A DNA stretch of 64,000 bases from Streptomyces griseorubiginosus. GTDB taxonomy: Bacteria; Actinomycetota; Actinomycetes; Streptomycetales; Streptomycetaceae. The stretch spans positions 1-64,000 of the forward strand of contig NZ_WVUG01000014.1 in assembly GCF_017614965.1 (NCBI RefSeq), in the 5' to 3' direction. The notes under the pieces are model-generated. The model made no database searches. It was given only the letters and a program-made list of their open reading frames with translations, and was not told the origin of the DNA. Both the position numbers and the translations under genes were made by a program. Of the stretch, positions 16,443-25,728 are shown piece after piece; the stretch's first letter is position 1; every line of letters begins with the position of its first letter.

Positions 16443-17876
16443 TCAGTCGAAGCACCGCCGGACCAGGGCGAGGCCCTCACCGGTGGCGCTTCGCGTGATC
16501 TCGTGGGTCTTGAGCCGGGAGGGGCTCAGGTCGGTGAACGCGGTGTCGGTGCGGTGTTCCTCGGGCACGTGGACCCGGCCGCGGCGGAAGAGGTCCTCGA
16601 GGTAGGACGTGGCGACGTGCTCGGGGTCGGAGGGCCGCACCGAGCCGCCGGCGGGATCGGAGCCGGCGATGCCGAAGCGCCGCTCCTGCGCCGGTGCGGA
16701 GAGGGTGAGCGGCTGTGTGACGCCGTACGTCGCTCCGTGGACGGTGACGGCCGTCAGGCCCTCGTCGTCGCCCCCACCGGGCGTCGCCTCGCTGATTCCA
16801 GCGCCTCGGCGTGCCACTTCCGGCTCGGTGACGGAGGCGGCTGCCTCCAGGGAGAGGATGCCGTGACGGATGAACGCCGAGCGCAGGGACTGGCCGTACG
16901 TGCCGCCGTAGCGGCGCTGGTCCGCGGCGATCATGTGACCCGCTACCTGGGCGTAGTAGGCGGACACCACGGGGGCGGACACGACGGCGTCCACCAGCAG
17001 TTGCCCTGCGATCTCGGCCGCCCTGGCCAGACCGGCCTGGTCCTGCAGGTCCTGTTGGCGGAAGATCCCGGCGACGATCTTCAGGAACGCGCCGCTGAAC
17101 ACCCGCGAGAAGGAGTGCGGCTCGCTGGACAGGATGCTCGCGGGCTCGTTCGGCGACAGCAGGACCGGGTCACGGTAGAAGAAGTTGTTCGACAGGTTGC
17201 GCAGACAGTCCGGATCCACCGCGTTCGGGTGGCCCTGACGGATGGCCCAGCCCAGTTGCTCGGCCATCCGCGACACCCGCGAGGAAAGTTCCAAGTCGCC
17301 CTGGGTCTCGGCCAGTACGGCGATCCGCAGCGATTCCAGCGCCAGTGAGCTCAGCAGCGCGCTGATGTCACCGAACGCCTCGTGCAGGGCGGCCGTCTCC
17401 GCGCTCGCCGTGTTGAACAGCTGAGGGCGCAGGGCGTCGAGGACCGCGTGCCCTTCCTCGTGCTGGACGACCTCGTTGCTCTCGCACGCGGCGACGGTGA
17501 CGCCCGTGACCGTACGGCGGAAGAACCACAGGCCTCTACGGTCGTAGAAGGCGTTGAGGTCGTCTCCCGCGTTGAGGTGAGCCGTGAGAGCCCGTCCGAC
17601 CTGCGGATGCCACTGCGTTCCGGTCGGAACCAGCGGACCCCAGGTCTTGCTGGCCCTGCTCAGCGAGTCGGCCGCCACCCAGTAGCGGAATGCCTCGGTG
17701 CCGGGCCCGGCACCGTTCGGGTGCGGCGCGGCTTCCGCGATCGCCGTCGGGAAGGGCTGTGTGTCCAGCTGGGGGACGGGGTGCGGTACGGGCATGTTGA
17801 CCTGCGGAGGAAAACCGGGGTCGTCCTCGTAGACCAGGACCGTCGGCACCGTCGCTTGCTGCGGTTGCACTGTCAT
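16443..17876 (-). CDS. HExxH metalloprotease-like protein (gluzincin, M4-like)
   Basis: This 477-residue protein has HEEGH at 139-143 in EVVQHEEGHAVLDALRPQLF, followed by HEAFGDISALL at 165-175. That is the thermolysin-like arrangement in which the Glu of the second motif (E166) would be the third zinc ligand. No signal peptide or propeptide is apparent: the N-terminus is Pro-rich (PQVNMPVPHPVPQLDTQPFP). It may therefore act inside the cell or be exported another way. The start ATG 17876 follows AGGGAG. A gene for a 54-residue peptide lies 104 bases upstream on the same strand, possibly in one transcript. Confidence 0.75.
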   Translation of the reverse strand: MTVQPQQATVPTVLVYEDDPGFPPQVNMPVPHPVPQLDTQPFPTAIAEAAPHPNGAGPGTEAFRYWVAADSLSRASKTWGPLVPTGTQWHPQVGRALTAHLNAGDDLNAFYDRRGLWFFRRTVTGVTVAACESNEVVQHEEGHAVLDALRPQLFNTASAETAALHEAFGDISALLSSLALESLRIAVLAETQGDLELSSRVSRMAEQLGWAIRQGHPNAVDPDCLRNLSNNFFYRDPVLLSPNEPASILSSEPHSFSRVFSGAFLKIVAGIFRQQDLQDQAGLARAAEIAGQLLVDAVVSAPVVSAYYAQVAGHMIAADQRRYGGTYGQSLRSAFIRHGILSLEAAASVTEPEVARRGAGISEATPGGGDDEGLTAVTVHGATYGVTQPLTLSAPAQERRFGIAGSDPAGGSVRPSDPEHVATSYLEDLFRRGRVHVPEEHRTDTAFTDLSPSRLKTHEITRSATGEGLALVRRCFD

Positions 17877-17980
17877 GGCAACTCCCTGAGAGAGGTGCGT
17901 GGCTGCGGACATGCGGAGCACTTTCGGTGAAAAGCGCTCCCGTACATGGGAATTGACTGGTTGACACGTACGCCGTCTCG

Positions 17981-18145
17981 TCAGGGAGTCAGCGTGATGG
18001 TGAAGTCGTTGTCGTCTCCTACGTCCTGGAGGCGGTAGCCGATCTGGGTCGCGTCGGTGCTGCTGGTCCATTCGCACCACTCGAACTTCTCCGGCGGCAC
18101 CACTCTGGCAGCCGCTCCCACCGGGACGACCACTCCAGTGCTCAT
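17981..18145 (-). CDS. 54-residue peptide, unknown function
   Basis: This short ORF from ATG 18145 encodes a Val-rich start, then an aromatic Cys-containing stretch (EKFEWCEWTSSTD) and an acidic, Asp-rich tail ending in FTITLTP. No Shine-Dalgarno is evident, so the start is uncertain. It lies upstream of the HExxH protease gene in the same direction. The tail (YRLQDVGDDNDFTITLTP) looks like the edge of a beta-sandwich domain. Whether it is a substrate, inhibitor or unrelated is unknown. Confidence 0.5.
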   Translation of the reverse strand: MSTGVVVPVGAAARVVPPEKFEWCEWTSSTDATQIGYRLQDVGDDNDFTITLTP

Positions 18146-18634
18146 CTCATGGGGCTGCGGCCCAGCGCCCTGACGGGCCCGTGGACAGGCGCCCACCCCC
18201 ACTACTTTCCGCATCGCAGGCGGCGCGGATTCAGGGCGGGTTCTTCAAGGGGTTATCCAACGCAGCGCGTATCGTGGGAAATTCACCATGAGTGGTTTCC
18301 GCGCACCTCCAGGAGGCGGCTGCGCTGCCTACTTCACCATCCCTCACCTGGATAGGCTCTGCAACCGGACCGGAGTACACCCCGAGTTTGTGGTGGTGCC
18401 ACGAGGCCATCTCGTCCGTGCCACTCGGATGGCCGACTACCAGTGGCGGTGTTCCAGAGCTGTCCGCACAATGCTCCACGGCGCCACCCGCAAGGTCGGC
18501 ACCCTGGGCGGCCGCACGACGGATGCGTTGCTGAACGCGGCCAGGCGCCTCTCGCAGGAACCCACGGTGAAAGGCGAGGGAGACCCGCGTGCATCAATGC
18601 CGAAGTCGCCGCACCCGCCTGCTGCCTACTCCGG
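18146..18634. other. 489-base gap, nothing convincing
   Basis: A plus-strand frame opens at ATG 18288 (MSGFRAPPGGGC...) and stays open through the next, antisense gene. It has no ribosome binding site or recognisable content, so I do not call it. No repeats were noticed. Confidence 0.4.
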
Positions 18635-19222
18635 TCACGTCGGCGCGGTGCTGTCACCCGGAGGCCGGCGCAGCAGGTGCAGACAGATGACGGCGGCGAC
18701 GACGGTCCGCCGATCGCTCGCCTCCAGGCGGGGGTCCATGTCGACGACGTACTGCTGCAACCCGATCCACGAGTCGATGGTGCTCACCGTGACCCGACCG
18801 AGAATCCCTTGGGTGGGCACTCCTTCCGGGGCGGTCTCGGTGAGATGCCATCGGGTGAACGGCAGCCCGGGCCGGCTGAGGAAGAGGTGGCGTCCCCGGT
18901 CCGTCTGGAGCTTGAGCTGTAGGGACTTGAAGACTCCGGGGGCGTCCGCGTGGCCGACCTCCCGTTGCGCGGCGTCGGTGAAACGGAACTCTGCCGGCCC
19001 GGAATGCTCGATGTGGACGATGACCTCGCCGGAGGTGTGGGTGAGGACGCAGTGCGTGTCGTCGGTGCAGGTGACCGTGGCAAGCGCGGTTCCCTCCGGG
19101 GTGGACACGGCCAGGGCGGGGCCCAGGTATCTGCGCCACCGCGAGCGCTTCGGCTGCGCGACCACGACGGCATCCAGGTCGAACAAACCAGGCTCCGTCA
19201 TCCGTACTTCGTCATCCGCCAC
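18635..19222 (-). CDS. Conserved protein, possibly scramblase/LURP-one-like fold
   Basis: This 195-residue protein has alternating strands with Thr, Val and Trp (GTALATVTCTDDTHCVLTH, VIVHIEHSGPAEFRF). It ends in a helix, DPRLEASDRRTVVAAVICLHLL. A final hydrophobic helix after a beta-rich body, preceded by DP and DR residues, resembles LURP-one/scramblase-related actinomycete proteins. That is a fold impression only. It diverges from the cyclic-nucleotide reductase gene with 345 bases between. GTG and ATG alternatives exist within the first 8 residues. Confidence 0.7.
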   Translation of the reverse strand: MADDEVRMTEPGLFDLDAVVVAQPKRSRWRRYLGPALAVSTPEGTALATVTCTDDTHCVLTHTSGEVIVHIEHSGPAEFRFTDAAQREVGHADAPGVFKSLQLKLQTDRGRHLFLSRPGLPFTRWHLTETAPEGVPTQGILGRVTVSTIDSWIGLQQYVVDMDPRLEASDRRTVVAAVICLHLLRRPPGDSTAPT

Positions 19223-19567
19223 GGCTCCCCCCTCGACCGAGTATGTTCACTGTGCCGGAGAACCGGCCCAACTCCCATCCCCCGGACAAGCATTGGCGAG
19301 ACGTCGTCATGGCCGCAGTCAAGGTGTCGTATCACCGTCTACAAGGGCGTAGAGCCGGTCCGTATTCGTCGATTCCCCCCGCATCGCAGAGAGCGTTTAC
19401 GGGACAGTGGGGGGAGGTCGCCGTCCCTGCGCTTGGCTAAAGTGGGATGCAACGGCGTAAGGGCCGATGTCTTGGCGCCAGAATCCTCCACGTTTTTGAA
19501 GCAACTGCAGCACCTGCTGCACTGTCTTAATCTTCGGTGGCTCCCGCCCAGCGAAGCGAGGTACCCC
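19223..19567. other. Divergent promoter region
   Basis: The region contains promoters for two divergent genes. The plus-strand frames here are open but have no family match. The only clear structure is the inverted repeat at 19506-19521. Confidence 0.4.
19506..19521. promoter_or_regulatory. Inverted repeat upstream of the reductase gene
   Basis: TGCAGCA and TGCTGCA flank CC, giving a 16-base near-palindrome that ends 46 bases before the start at 19568. The position suits an operator. Which regulator binds it is unknown. Confidence 0.45.
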
Positions 19568-21232
19568 ATGGCCGAGCCTGCGCCGGAGAAGCCAGAGTGG
19601 GCCCCGGTATCGCTGCTGTCCGGCGATCAGCTTGCGAGGCTGTCGGCTGTCGGAACGCAGTACGCTGCGGCCCCCGGCGACGTTCTCTTTCTGGCAGGTG
19701 ACGCTTCCTACGACTTCTTCGTCGTTCTGGAGGGAGCTGCGGAGATCGTCGATCGGTACGGCCAGCCGGAGGAGCGGCTCGTCGCGCGGTACGGTCCCGC
19801 GGAGTTTCTGGGTGAGATCGGCATGCTGACGGGCGAACGCTCACGCTTCACCGGCGTCATGAAAACCGCGGGCCGGTTGCTGCGGGTGCCGCTGCAGCGG
19901 ATCCAGACAGTCGTTGCGCAAGACAGTGATCTCAGCGAGTACATCCTGCGGACATTCCTCGTACGGCGGGCCAACCTGCTGCGGAGGGGTGCCGGCATCA
20001 CGCTCATCGGCTCACGGTACGACGAGCGATGCCGGGTCCTGTTGCACTCGTTCTCCTTCAGCAGGATGGCAGTGGAGTGGCTGGATCTCGAAGATCAGCC
20101 AGAAGCCGAAGCAATCCTGCGAAGGCTCAAGGTACCCCTGTCAGACCTGCCCGTCCTTCTCGTCCCTGGACGACCGCTGATCCGCAACCCGCAACCGGCT
20201 GACATTGCTGCGGAGTTCGGTGAACCCGCCGATGCGGGCGAGGGTCATGAGATCTTCGACCTGCTCATTGTCGGCGGTGGCCCCGGCGGGCTGGCCGCCG
20301 CGGTCTACGGCGCGTCCGAAGGGCTTCGGACGGCCCTCGTGGATGCTGACGCCTTTGGCGGTCAAGCCGCCACTTCATCACGAATAGAGAACTACCTGGG
20401 ATTCCCCGCCGGTCTGCCCGGCGCCGAACTGGCGGCCCGCGGGACCATTCAGGCAGCAAAATTCGGTGTTCACCTCCACCGGAACGCCCGCGCTGCAGCC
20501 TTCGCCAGCAAGGGCGGAATACACACCGTCACCTGCGACGACGGCCGGGCATTCAGCGCTCGCGACGTGATCATCGCGACCGGGGCGCGCTATCGGCGCC
20601 TGGCTGTGCCGGGCATCGAAGCCTGGGAGGGCAACGGCGTCCACTACGCCGCAACGGTCGTCGAGGCGAAGTATTCGCGCGGGCGGCCGGTGGCAGTGAT
20701 CGGTGGCGCCAACTCGGCGGGGCAGGCCGCGTTGTTCCTGGCCCGTACGTCACAACCAGTGCACCTCGTGGTCCGAGGAGCCGACTTGGACCATTCGATG
20801 TCTCGCTACCTGATCGATGCGATCGCCGCCGAACCGAACATCCACGTGCGGGTCCGAACAGAGGTCGTCGGCATTTCCGCCGGCTCTGAGGTCACGGGGC
20901 TTGATGTGGTGGACCGGGTGAGCCAAAGGCGCTCCGCCTTGACGGCCAGCGCCGTCTTCGTATTCATCGGTGCCACGCCCTGCACGGATTGGCTCAAAGG
21001 TCGGATGGCGATGGATTCCGACGGCTTCCTGCTGACCGGACATGACGTCACCTTCTCATCGACAACGCATCGCCTACCGCTCCCCTATGAAACAAGCACA
21101 CCCGGCGTTTTCTGCGTCGGCGACGTGCGCAGCGGAAGCGTGAAGCGGGTCGCGGCCGCTGTGGGTGAAGGTTCCGCGGCGGTCCGGCTCGTCTTCGAAC
21201 GACGCAGAGCGGATGGCGCCCAAGTTCTGTGA
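19568..21232 (+). CDS. Fusion: cyclic-nucleotide-binding, thioredoxin-fold and FAD/NAD(P) reductase domains
   Basis: This 554-residue protein has three parts. The first, at about 20-130, is a cNMP-binding domain (PGDVLFLAGDASYDFFVVLEG, FLGEIGMLTGERS). The second, at about 145-215, is a thioredoxin-like domain (RVLLHSFSFSRMAVEWLDLED, LKVPLSDLPVLLVPG). The third is a thioredoxin-reductase-like flavoprotein with FAD site LLIVGGGPGGLAAAVYGA, NAD(P) site VAVIGGANSAGQAA and FAD C-terminal GVFCVGDVRSGSVKRVA. The redox CxxC of thioredoxin reductases is absent: HYAATVVEAKYSRG stands there. GCGAGG precedes the ATG. It may couple a nucleotide or redox signal to electron transfer. Confidence 0.9.
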   Translation: MAEPAPEKPEWAPVSLLSGDQLARLSAVGTQYAAAPGDVLFLAGDASYDFFVVLEGAAEIVDRYGQPEERLVARYGPAEFLGEIGMLTGERSRFTGVMKTAGRLLRVPLQRIQTVVAQDSDLSEYILRTFLVRRANLLRRGAGITLIGSRYDERCRVLLHSFSFSRMAVEWLDLEDQPEAEAILRRLKVPLSDLPVLLVPGRPLIRNPQPADIAAEFGEPADAGEGHEIFDLLIVGGGPGGLAAAVYGASEGLRTALVDADAFGGQAATSSRIENYLGFPAGLPGAELAARGTIQAAKFGVHLHRNARAAAFASKGGIHTVTCDDGRAFSARDVIIATGARYRRLAVPGIEAWEGNGVHYAATVVEAKYSRGRPVAVIGGANSAGQAALFLARTSQPVHLVVRGADLDHSMSRYLIDAIAAEPNIHVRVRTEVVGISAGSEVTGLDVVDRVSQRRSALTASAVFVFIGATPCTDWLKGRMAMDSDGFLLTGHDVTFSSTTHRLPLPYETSTPGVFCVGDVRSGSVKRVAAAVGEGSAAVRLVFERRRADGAQVL

Positions 21233-21373
21233 CAGCGGCATCAGCCCGTCCCCAGTCCTGCAGGGGCGTCGTATTGATCGCACGGCAATGCGCCAGAAAC
21301 CTGCTGGTGCGTGCCTTCGCGAGCAGGTGCATCCTGAGAGGTGGAGCGTACTTCTCGGACCAGGGAGCAGGTT

Positions 21374-21796
21374 ATGCCATCCCTACACTTCCACGTGAAC
21401 TCCTCGATGAGCCCAGCCGAGGTCATGGCGGTGTTGACGAACTTCAGCCCCTCCCGCGTCGAGGAGTGGCCCTCCATCGATGCCGAGCACTTCCAGGTCC
21501 ACGAGCGTGGAGATATGTGGGCGGAGGTGACCGAGGGAAACAACAAGTCGTGGGAACGCGCACGCTACGAATGGGACCCCTCGAAGAACACGGTCACCGT
21601 CACCACGCATGACTCAGTACCTTTCGGCTCGGGCGGATGGCAGTTTCACATGACGCCCACGGACAACGGCACGCGCGTCGACGTCAGACTTGAAAGGCAC
21701 CCCACCTCGTTCACCTCAAAGGTGAAGTCTTCGATCATTCCCCTGGCCGGACCGGTATTCCGCAAGTCTTTCCGGGAGCCGCTGCACACCACTTAG
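21374..21796 (+). CDS. SRPBCC-family (START/Bet v1-like) protein
   Basis: This 140-residue protein has the helix-grip pattern of polyketide cyclase/SRPBCC proteins. It opens LHFHVNSSMSPAEVMAVLTNFSPSRVEEWP, then has alternating strands (TVTVTTHDSVPFGSGGWQFHMTP) and a long final helix (KSSIIPLAGPVFRKSFREPL). Such proteins bind hydrophobic small molecules or lipids. The start at 21374 is supported by AGGGAG; upstream in-frame codons have no signal. It lies 141 bases after the reductase gene on the same strand and could share its transcript. Confidence 0.8.
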   Translation: MPSLHFHVNSSMSPAEVMAVLTNFSPSRVEEWPSIDAEHFQVHERGDMWAEVTEGNNKSWERARYEWDPSKNTVTVTTHDSVPFGSGGWQFHMTPTDNGTRVDVRLERHPTSFTSKVKSSIIPLAGPVFRKSFREPLHTT

Positions 21797-22028
21797 CCGC
21801 ACCGCCGCTGGGCCAAAACGCCGCCGGGCGCCATGTGGATGCAAAGCGTCTGAGGAACCGTCACATGGCGCCGGTGCCGGCAGAAAGCCCGGGCACGTCA
21901 CAGTTCATCTCCGCCGCCCTCGATGCTCCCTGAAATGTGATCTGAGGCGACGATCGTTGCGGTCTCGCAGGGTGACGGTTCGCGGAGTGGCGCATACTCG
22001 GATGGGCGGGTGGTGGAAGGCTTGCGGC

Positions 22029-23150
22029 ATGGGCTTTCGGCAGCGGCTGGATTTCAAGCGTTTCTGGCGGCCGGGTCACGTCCCCGTGCTGGTCGTTTTT
22101 CCCCTTGCGTTGATCGTCACCGTGTGTGTGGTGGACGTACTGGCGCCGCCGGACATCCATCTCGGTCCGCTGCTCGTCGCGGCGCCCGCCATCACGGTGG
22201 CTTTCGCCGGGGCACGGGTGACCGCGCTGATGGGTGCCCTCGCAGTGCTGGCGCAGGTGCTGATCGGTCTGCTCAGGGGGGTCGTGACCACCGCCAACAT
22301 CCAGGCCCAGATCGCTGCTCTGGTCGTTGTCTCCGTCGTGTGTGTCGCTGTGTGCGTGGTGCGGGATCGACGTGAGCGGCAGTTGCGTCGGGTGCGATCG
22401 GTGGCCGAGGCGGCGCAGAGTGTCCTCTTGCGGCCACTGCCCGCGCAGACGGGTGCGCTCCAGATCGCCGGTCTGTACCTGCCCGCCGAGGAGGAAGCGG
22501 ATCTTGGTGGGGACCTGTACGCGGTCGCGCGAACCGCCGAGCACAGTACTCGGCTGCTGATCGGTGATGTGCGAGGCAACGGCCTGGCCGCGATCAACAA
22601 CGCGGCACTGCTGCTCGGCGCATTCCGTGCGGCCGCCCATCGGCAGGCCACCCTTCCCCGTCTCGCCGTCCACCTGGACGCCGCATTGCGCTGGGACACC
22701 AGTCAGTGGAGGCCCCCGTCGGAGCAGGACACCAATGAGGACTTCGCCACGGCCATACTGCTCGACATCCCCGACCACGATCCGGTCGTCCACCTGATCA
22801 CGTGCGGCCACCCGCCGCCGTTGCTGCTGCGCGGAGACCGCATCACCCCACTGGTGCCCGAGGCGAGCCATCTGCCGATCGGGCTCGGCGGTGTCTTCGG
22901 CCTCGATGTCTACGACGTGCAGACGTTCTCGTTCGACGTCGGCGACCTGCTGCTGCTGTACACCGACGGCGTCATCGAAGCCCGCAACGCCGAGGGGGCT
23001 TTCTATCCCCTCACCGAACGGGCGCCGCAGTGGGCCAAGGATGACCCCGACGAACTGCTGCGCCTCCTCCAGGACGACCTGCTGGCGCACGTCAACGACC
23101 ACCTCAATGACGACGCGGCGGTGGTCGCGATCCGTCGTCTGACAGCCTGA
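22029..23150 (+). CDS. Membrane SpoIIE-type PP2C phosphatase
   Basis: This 373-residue protein has three or four membrane helices in residues 15-115 (VLVVFPLALIVTVCVVDVLAP onward). A cytoplasmic SpoIIE phosphatase domain follows, with ADLGGDLYAV and LLIGDVRGNGLAAI, where Asp residues bind the two metals. HLITCGHPPPLLL, LLLLYTDGVIEARN and LNDDAAVVAIRR complete it. These enzymes dephosphorylate anti-anti-sigma proteins, or act on related signals, in stress switching. No partner gene is adjacent. The start is one of several close ATGs (22002, 22029). Confidence 0.88.
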   Translation: MGFRQRLDFKRFWRPGHVPVLVVFPLALIVTVCVVDVLAPPDIHLGPLLVAAPAITVAFAGARVTALMGALAVLAQVLIGLLRGVVTTANIQAQIAALVVVSVVCVAVCVVRDRRERQLRRVRSVAEAAQSVLLRPLPAQTGALQIAGLYLPAEEEADLGGDLYAVARTAEHSTRLLIGDVRGNGLAAINNAALLLGAFRAAAHRQATLPRLAVHLDAALRWDTSQWRPPSEQDTNEDFATAILLDIPDHDPVVHLITCGHPPPLLLRGDRITPLVPEASHLPIGLGGVFGLDVYDVQTFSFDVGDLLLLYTDGVIEARNAEGAFYPLTERAPQWAKDDPDELLRLLQDDLLAHVNDHLNDDAAVVAIRRLTA

Positions 23151-23285
23151 TCTCGAGCAGCCTGAGCCCGGGTGGCTTCTATGCCGGGAAGTGGTGTACG
23201 TGGCGCTGCCTTGGTCGGGAGCGCCGTCGGTGATCTGCGGCGTGGGCGCGGGAGTGGCCGGTGTGCCGCAGGAAGCCGTTGCGTG

Positions 23286-23963
23286 TCAGTGCTGGGGATG
23301 CGGCTGAGAGCGGAAGAGAGGCCGTCGCTCGGCGGCCGTACCGGAAGCGAGACGGCCGACTTCGATGCGCATCCGGATCGCGTGGAACACCTCGACCACT
23401 CCGAGCACGATGGCCATGATGCCCGCGGTCAAGGTGAGTACGGCGATCGAGGCGAACGGCGAGACGATGAGCGCGATACCTGCCAGCATGCCGATGATTC
23501 CGGAGAACAGCATCCAGCCTCGCGCGGGCATGGCCGGGGCGGAGGCCGCCGTGGCCGTCGCCATGATGCCCCGAAGGAGCCAGCCGAAGCCGATCCACAG
23601 GGCGAGCAGCAGAATCGACTCCATCGCGCCCCTGAAGCAGATCAGCCCCAGCAGGATGGAGAGCGCACCCGTGATGAAGTGCAGGGCCCGAAGATGCCCC
23701 GGAACGTGTGTGCCGAAGGCGGCGGCCAACTGGAACGCACCCGTGACCAACAGATAGACGCCGAAAAGCACACCGACGACCCGGAGCGTCTCCCCCGGCC
23801 AGGCGAGGAAGACGACCCCCAGGGCGATGGCGGCCAGGCCCGTGGTGAGCAGGATCTGCCAGCCCATGTTCGCCAACGTGCCGAAGCGTTCGTTGACGGA
23901 GTCGTCCTGTGGTTCTTGGCCGAACTGGGTACCGCTGAGCGACGGATCGGAGGGTGATGTCAT
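23286..23963 (-). CDS. HdeD/DUF308-family membrane protein
   Basis: This 225-residue protein has about six transmembrane helices in three hairpins, for example WQILLTTGLAAIALGVVFLAW, LLVTGAFQLAAAFG and LLLALWIGFGWLLRGIM. The repeated G...GV..F pattern is that of HdeD. The family is linked to acid or stress resistance in enterobacteria, but its biochemical role is unknown. ATG 23963 is fixed by GGGAGGAG upstream on the minus strand. The hydrophilic N-terminus (about 35 residues, Ser/Pro/Asp) precedes the first helix. Confidence 0.88.
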   Translation of the reverse strand: MTSPSDPSLSGTQFGQEPQDDSVNERFGTLANMGWQILLTTGLAAIALGVVFLAWPGETLRVVGVLFGVYLLVTGAFQLAAAFGTHVPGHLRALHFITGALSILLGLICFRGAMESILLLALWIGFGWLLRGIMATATAASAPAMPARGWMLFSGIIGMLAGIALIVSPFASIAVLTLTAGIMAIVLGVVEVFHAIRMRIEVGRLASGTAAERRPLFRSQPHPQH

Positions 23964-24325
23964 GACGCACTCTCCTCCCAAGAACAAAGTGGGCGGACCG
24001 GTCCCTCCATCCTCCTCCGCTCAGCCCCGTGCCGCCCGGCAAAGACGAAAGATCGCTGCCTACCTGCTGCTCACCTTCTGGCTGAACGTCCCGCGGGGCG
24101 GGATCGCCCTGAGCTTCGTACGGCGCCGCGAATACGGGTGAGACGGACGGGACCGCGTGGCCCGCGGCGCCCATCAGCTCAAGATCCCGGCATGTGACGC
24201 ACTTGTACTCCGGCATTATCCGCAGGTGCGGCGAATGTCCCCATGTTTCACGACGTAAGAGATTTCCCATCAGTGGAACCTTGCCCCCGGCCCCTCCCTC
24301 CTGCAGGGCAGAGAAGGGGGTCGAA
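23964..24325. other. 362-base divergent gap
   Basis: Promoters of HdeD (minus) and the mannosyltransferase (plus) should lie here. A 59-codon plus-strand ORF from ATG 23962 overlaps the HdeD start head-to-head and encodes a basic then hydrophobic peptide (RRKIAAYLLLTFWLNVPRGG). It has no usable ribosome binding site and I do not call it. Confidence 0.4.
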
Positions 24326-25534
24326 TTGGGCGACAGCCTCACGACGGCGAGCGACACGCTCACGCAGCGGTTCGTACCGAGGTTCCGTCAACCGTCTCGG
24401 CAGTGGCGGCATCGTCCCGAGCCGAGGAATGCGCTGCCGGCCCTGGCATTGTTCGTCTCCCTACGGCTCACAGGTGTGATCCTTGCGGCCCTGTGGTCGC
24501 TGCACCTGGGCAAGCACCCGCGCACCGTACTCGGCCTGGAATGGGACGGCCGCTGGTACTGGCACATCTCCCAGTACGGCTACGGCATGATCACCCACTC
24601 CCCAAGAGGCCACAGTGTCTACAACGACCTCGCGTTCTTCCCCCTTTTCCCGGGCCTGATCCACGCAGTGAGCACGGTGCTGCCGATCGGCCCGATCAAC
24701 GCGGCGCTGCTCATCGCGTGGAGTGCTGCTCTGATCGCGGCCTGGGGTGTGTACGCGGTGGGCGAGCTGCTGCACACGCGACGCGTGGGCATCATCCTCG
24801 TCGCACTGTGGGCGCTGCAGCCGCACGCGATCATTCTGACGATGGCGTACACCGAGGCCCTCATGACGGCCTTCGCCTCGTGGGCGCTGTATGCGGTGCT
24901 GACTCGTCGCTGGCTGGCTGCGGGAACGCTGGCGGTGCTGGCCGGCCTGTGCCGTCCCAACGGCATCGCCGTGGCGGTCGCCGTCGTCATCGGGGCCGTC
25001 GCTCATCTCTGGCAGCTGCGCCGCGCCGGTGAGCCCACCGTTCCACGCGCCTGGGCGGCCGCCGCCCTGGCTCCCCTCGGATGGCTCAGCTACGTCGGCT
25101 GGGTGGGCCTACGCACCCACAGCCCCCTCGGCTACTTCCGGGTGCAGAGCCTGTGGGGCTCACGGTTCGACTTCGGCCACTACACCGCCCACATGATCAA
25201 GCACCTGATCATCGGGCACGACACCTTGGTCGGCTACGTGACCGCGGCGATCGTCCTCGGCTCACTGCTGCTCTTTGTCTTCTGCGTCGTGAACAGGATG
25301 CCCGCGCCCCTGCTCGCGTACTGCGCGGCACTCGTCGTGATCAGCGTCGGCGGCACCCACTTCTTCACGAGCAAGCCGAGGTTCCTGCTGCCTGCCTTTC
25401 CTCTGCTGCTCCCGCTCGCCCTCCATCTGGCGCGCAGCCGCCTGCGCACGCTCGTGGTCCTGCTCGCCACAACGGCCGGTGTCTCACTCTTCTACGGCAC
25501 CTACCTGATCACCGTCTCCCACGCGACGCTGTGA
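24326..25534 (+). CDS. PIG-V-like mannosyltransferase-family membrane protein
   Basis: This 402-residue polytopic protein has about 9-10 hydrophobic helices. Conserved motifs include LEWDGRWYWHISQYGYG in the first extracytoplasmic loop, DLAFFPLFPGLI, VLAGLCRPNGIAVAVAVV and FTSKPRFLLPAFPLLLPLA, all typical of actinobacterial PIG-V/GT-C glycosyltransferases. These use polyprenyl-phosphate mannose to modify lipids or proteins outside the membrane. TTG 24326 is proposed as start because AAGGGGG lies 5 bases upstream and the family N-terminus begins here; no ATG or GTG fits better. Confidence 0.83.
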   Translation: MGDSLTTASDTLTQRFVPRFRQPSRQWRHRPEPRNALPALALFVSLRLTGVILAALWSLHLGKHPRTVLGLEWDGRWYWHISQYGYGMITHSPRGHSVYNDLAFFPLFPGLIHAVSTVLPIGPINAALLIAWSAALIAAWGVYAVGELLHTRRVGIILVALWALQPHAIILTMAYTEALMTAFASWALYAVLTRRWLAAGTLAVLAGLCRPNGIAVAVAVVIGAVAHLWQLRRAGEPTVPRAWAAAALAPLGWLSYVGWVGLRTHSPLGYFRVQSLWGSRFDFGHYTAHMIKHLIIGHDTLVGYVTAAIVLGSLLLFVFCVVNRMPAPLLAYCAALVVISVGGTHFFTSKPRFLLPAFPLLLPLALHLARSRLRTLVVLLATTAGVSLFYGTYLITVSHATL

Positions 25535-25728
25535 CGTGGGCATCGCAGGCCGGATCAGCAACTGCCGCCGTCCCAGCCGCCACTAACTACTGACGGTTCC
25601 AGCAGCGACGACGTCCACGCCTCTGCACGGAGGGCGGCGCGGGTGGCCAGGGCCGGAGAGCCGCCGGGCGTATCCTGCGGTCGAAAAACACGTTGACGGG
25701 TGCGCCACGCAACTCGACGATCGAGCAC

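Noticed and set aside
18288..18634. Plus-strand ORF beginning at ATG 18288
   Set aside because: It has no ribosome binding site or conserved motif and continues as a shadow of the antisense 18635 gene.
23962..24141. 59-codon plus-strand ORF with a hydrophobic centre
   Set aside because: It starts inside the HdeD start region on the opposite strand, with no ribosome binding site.
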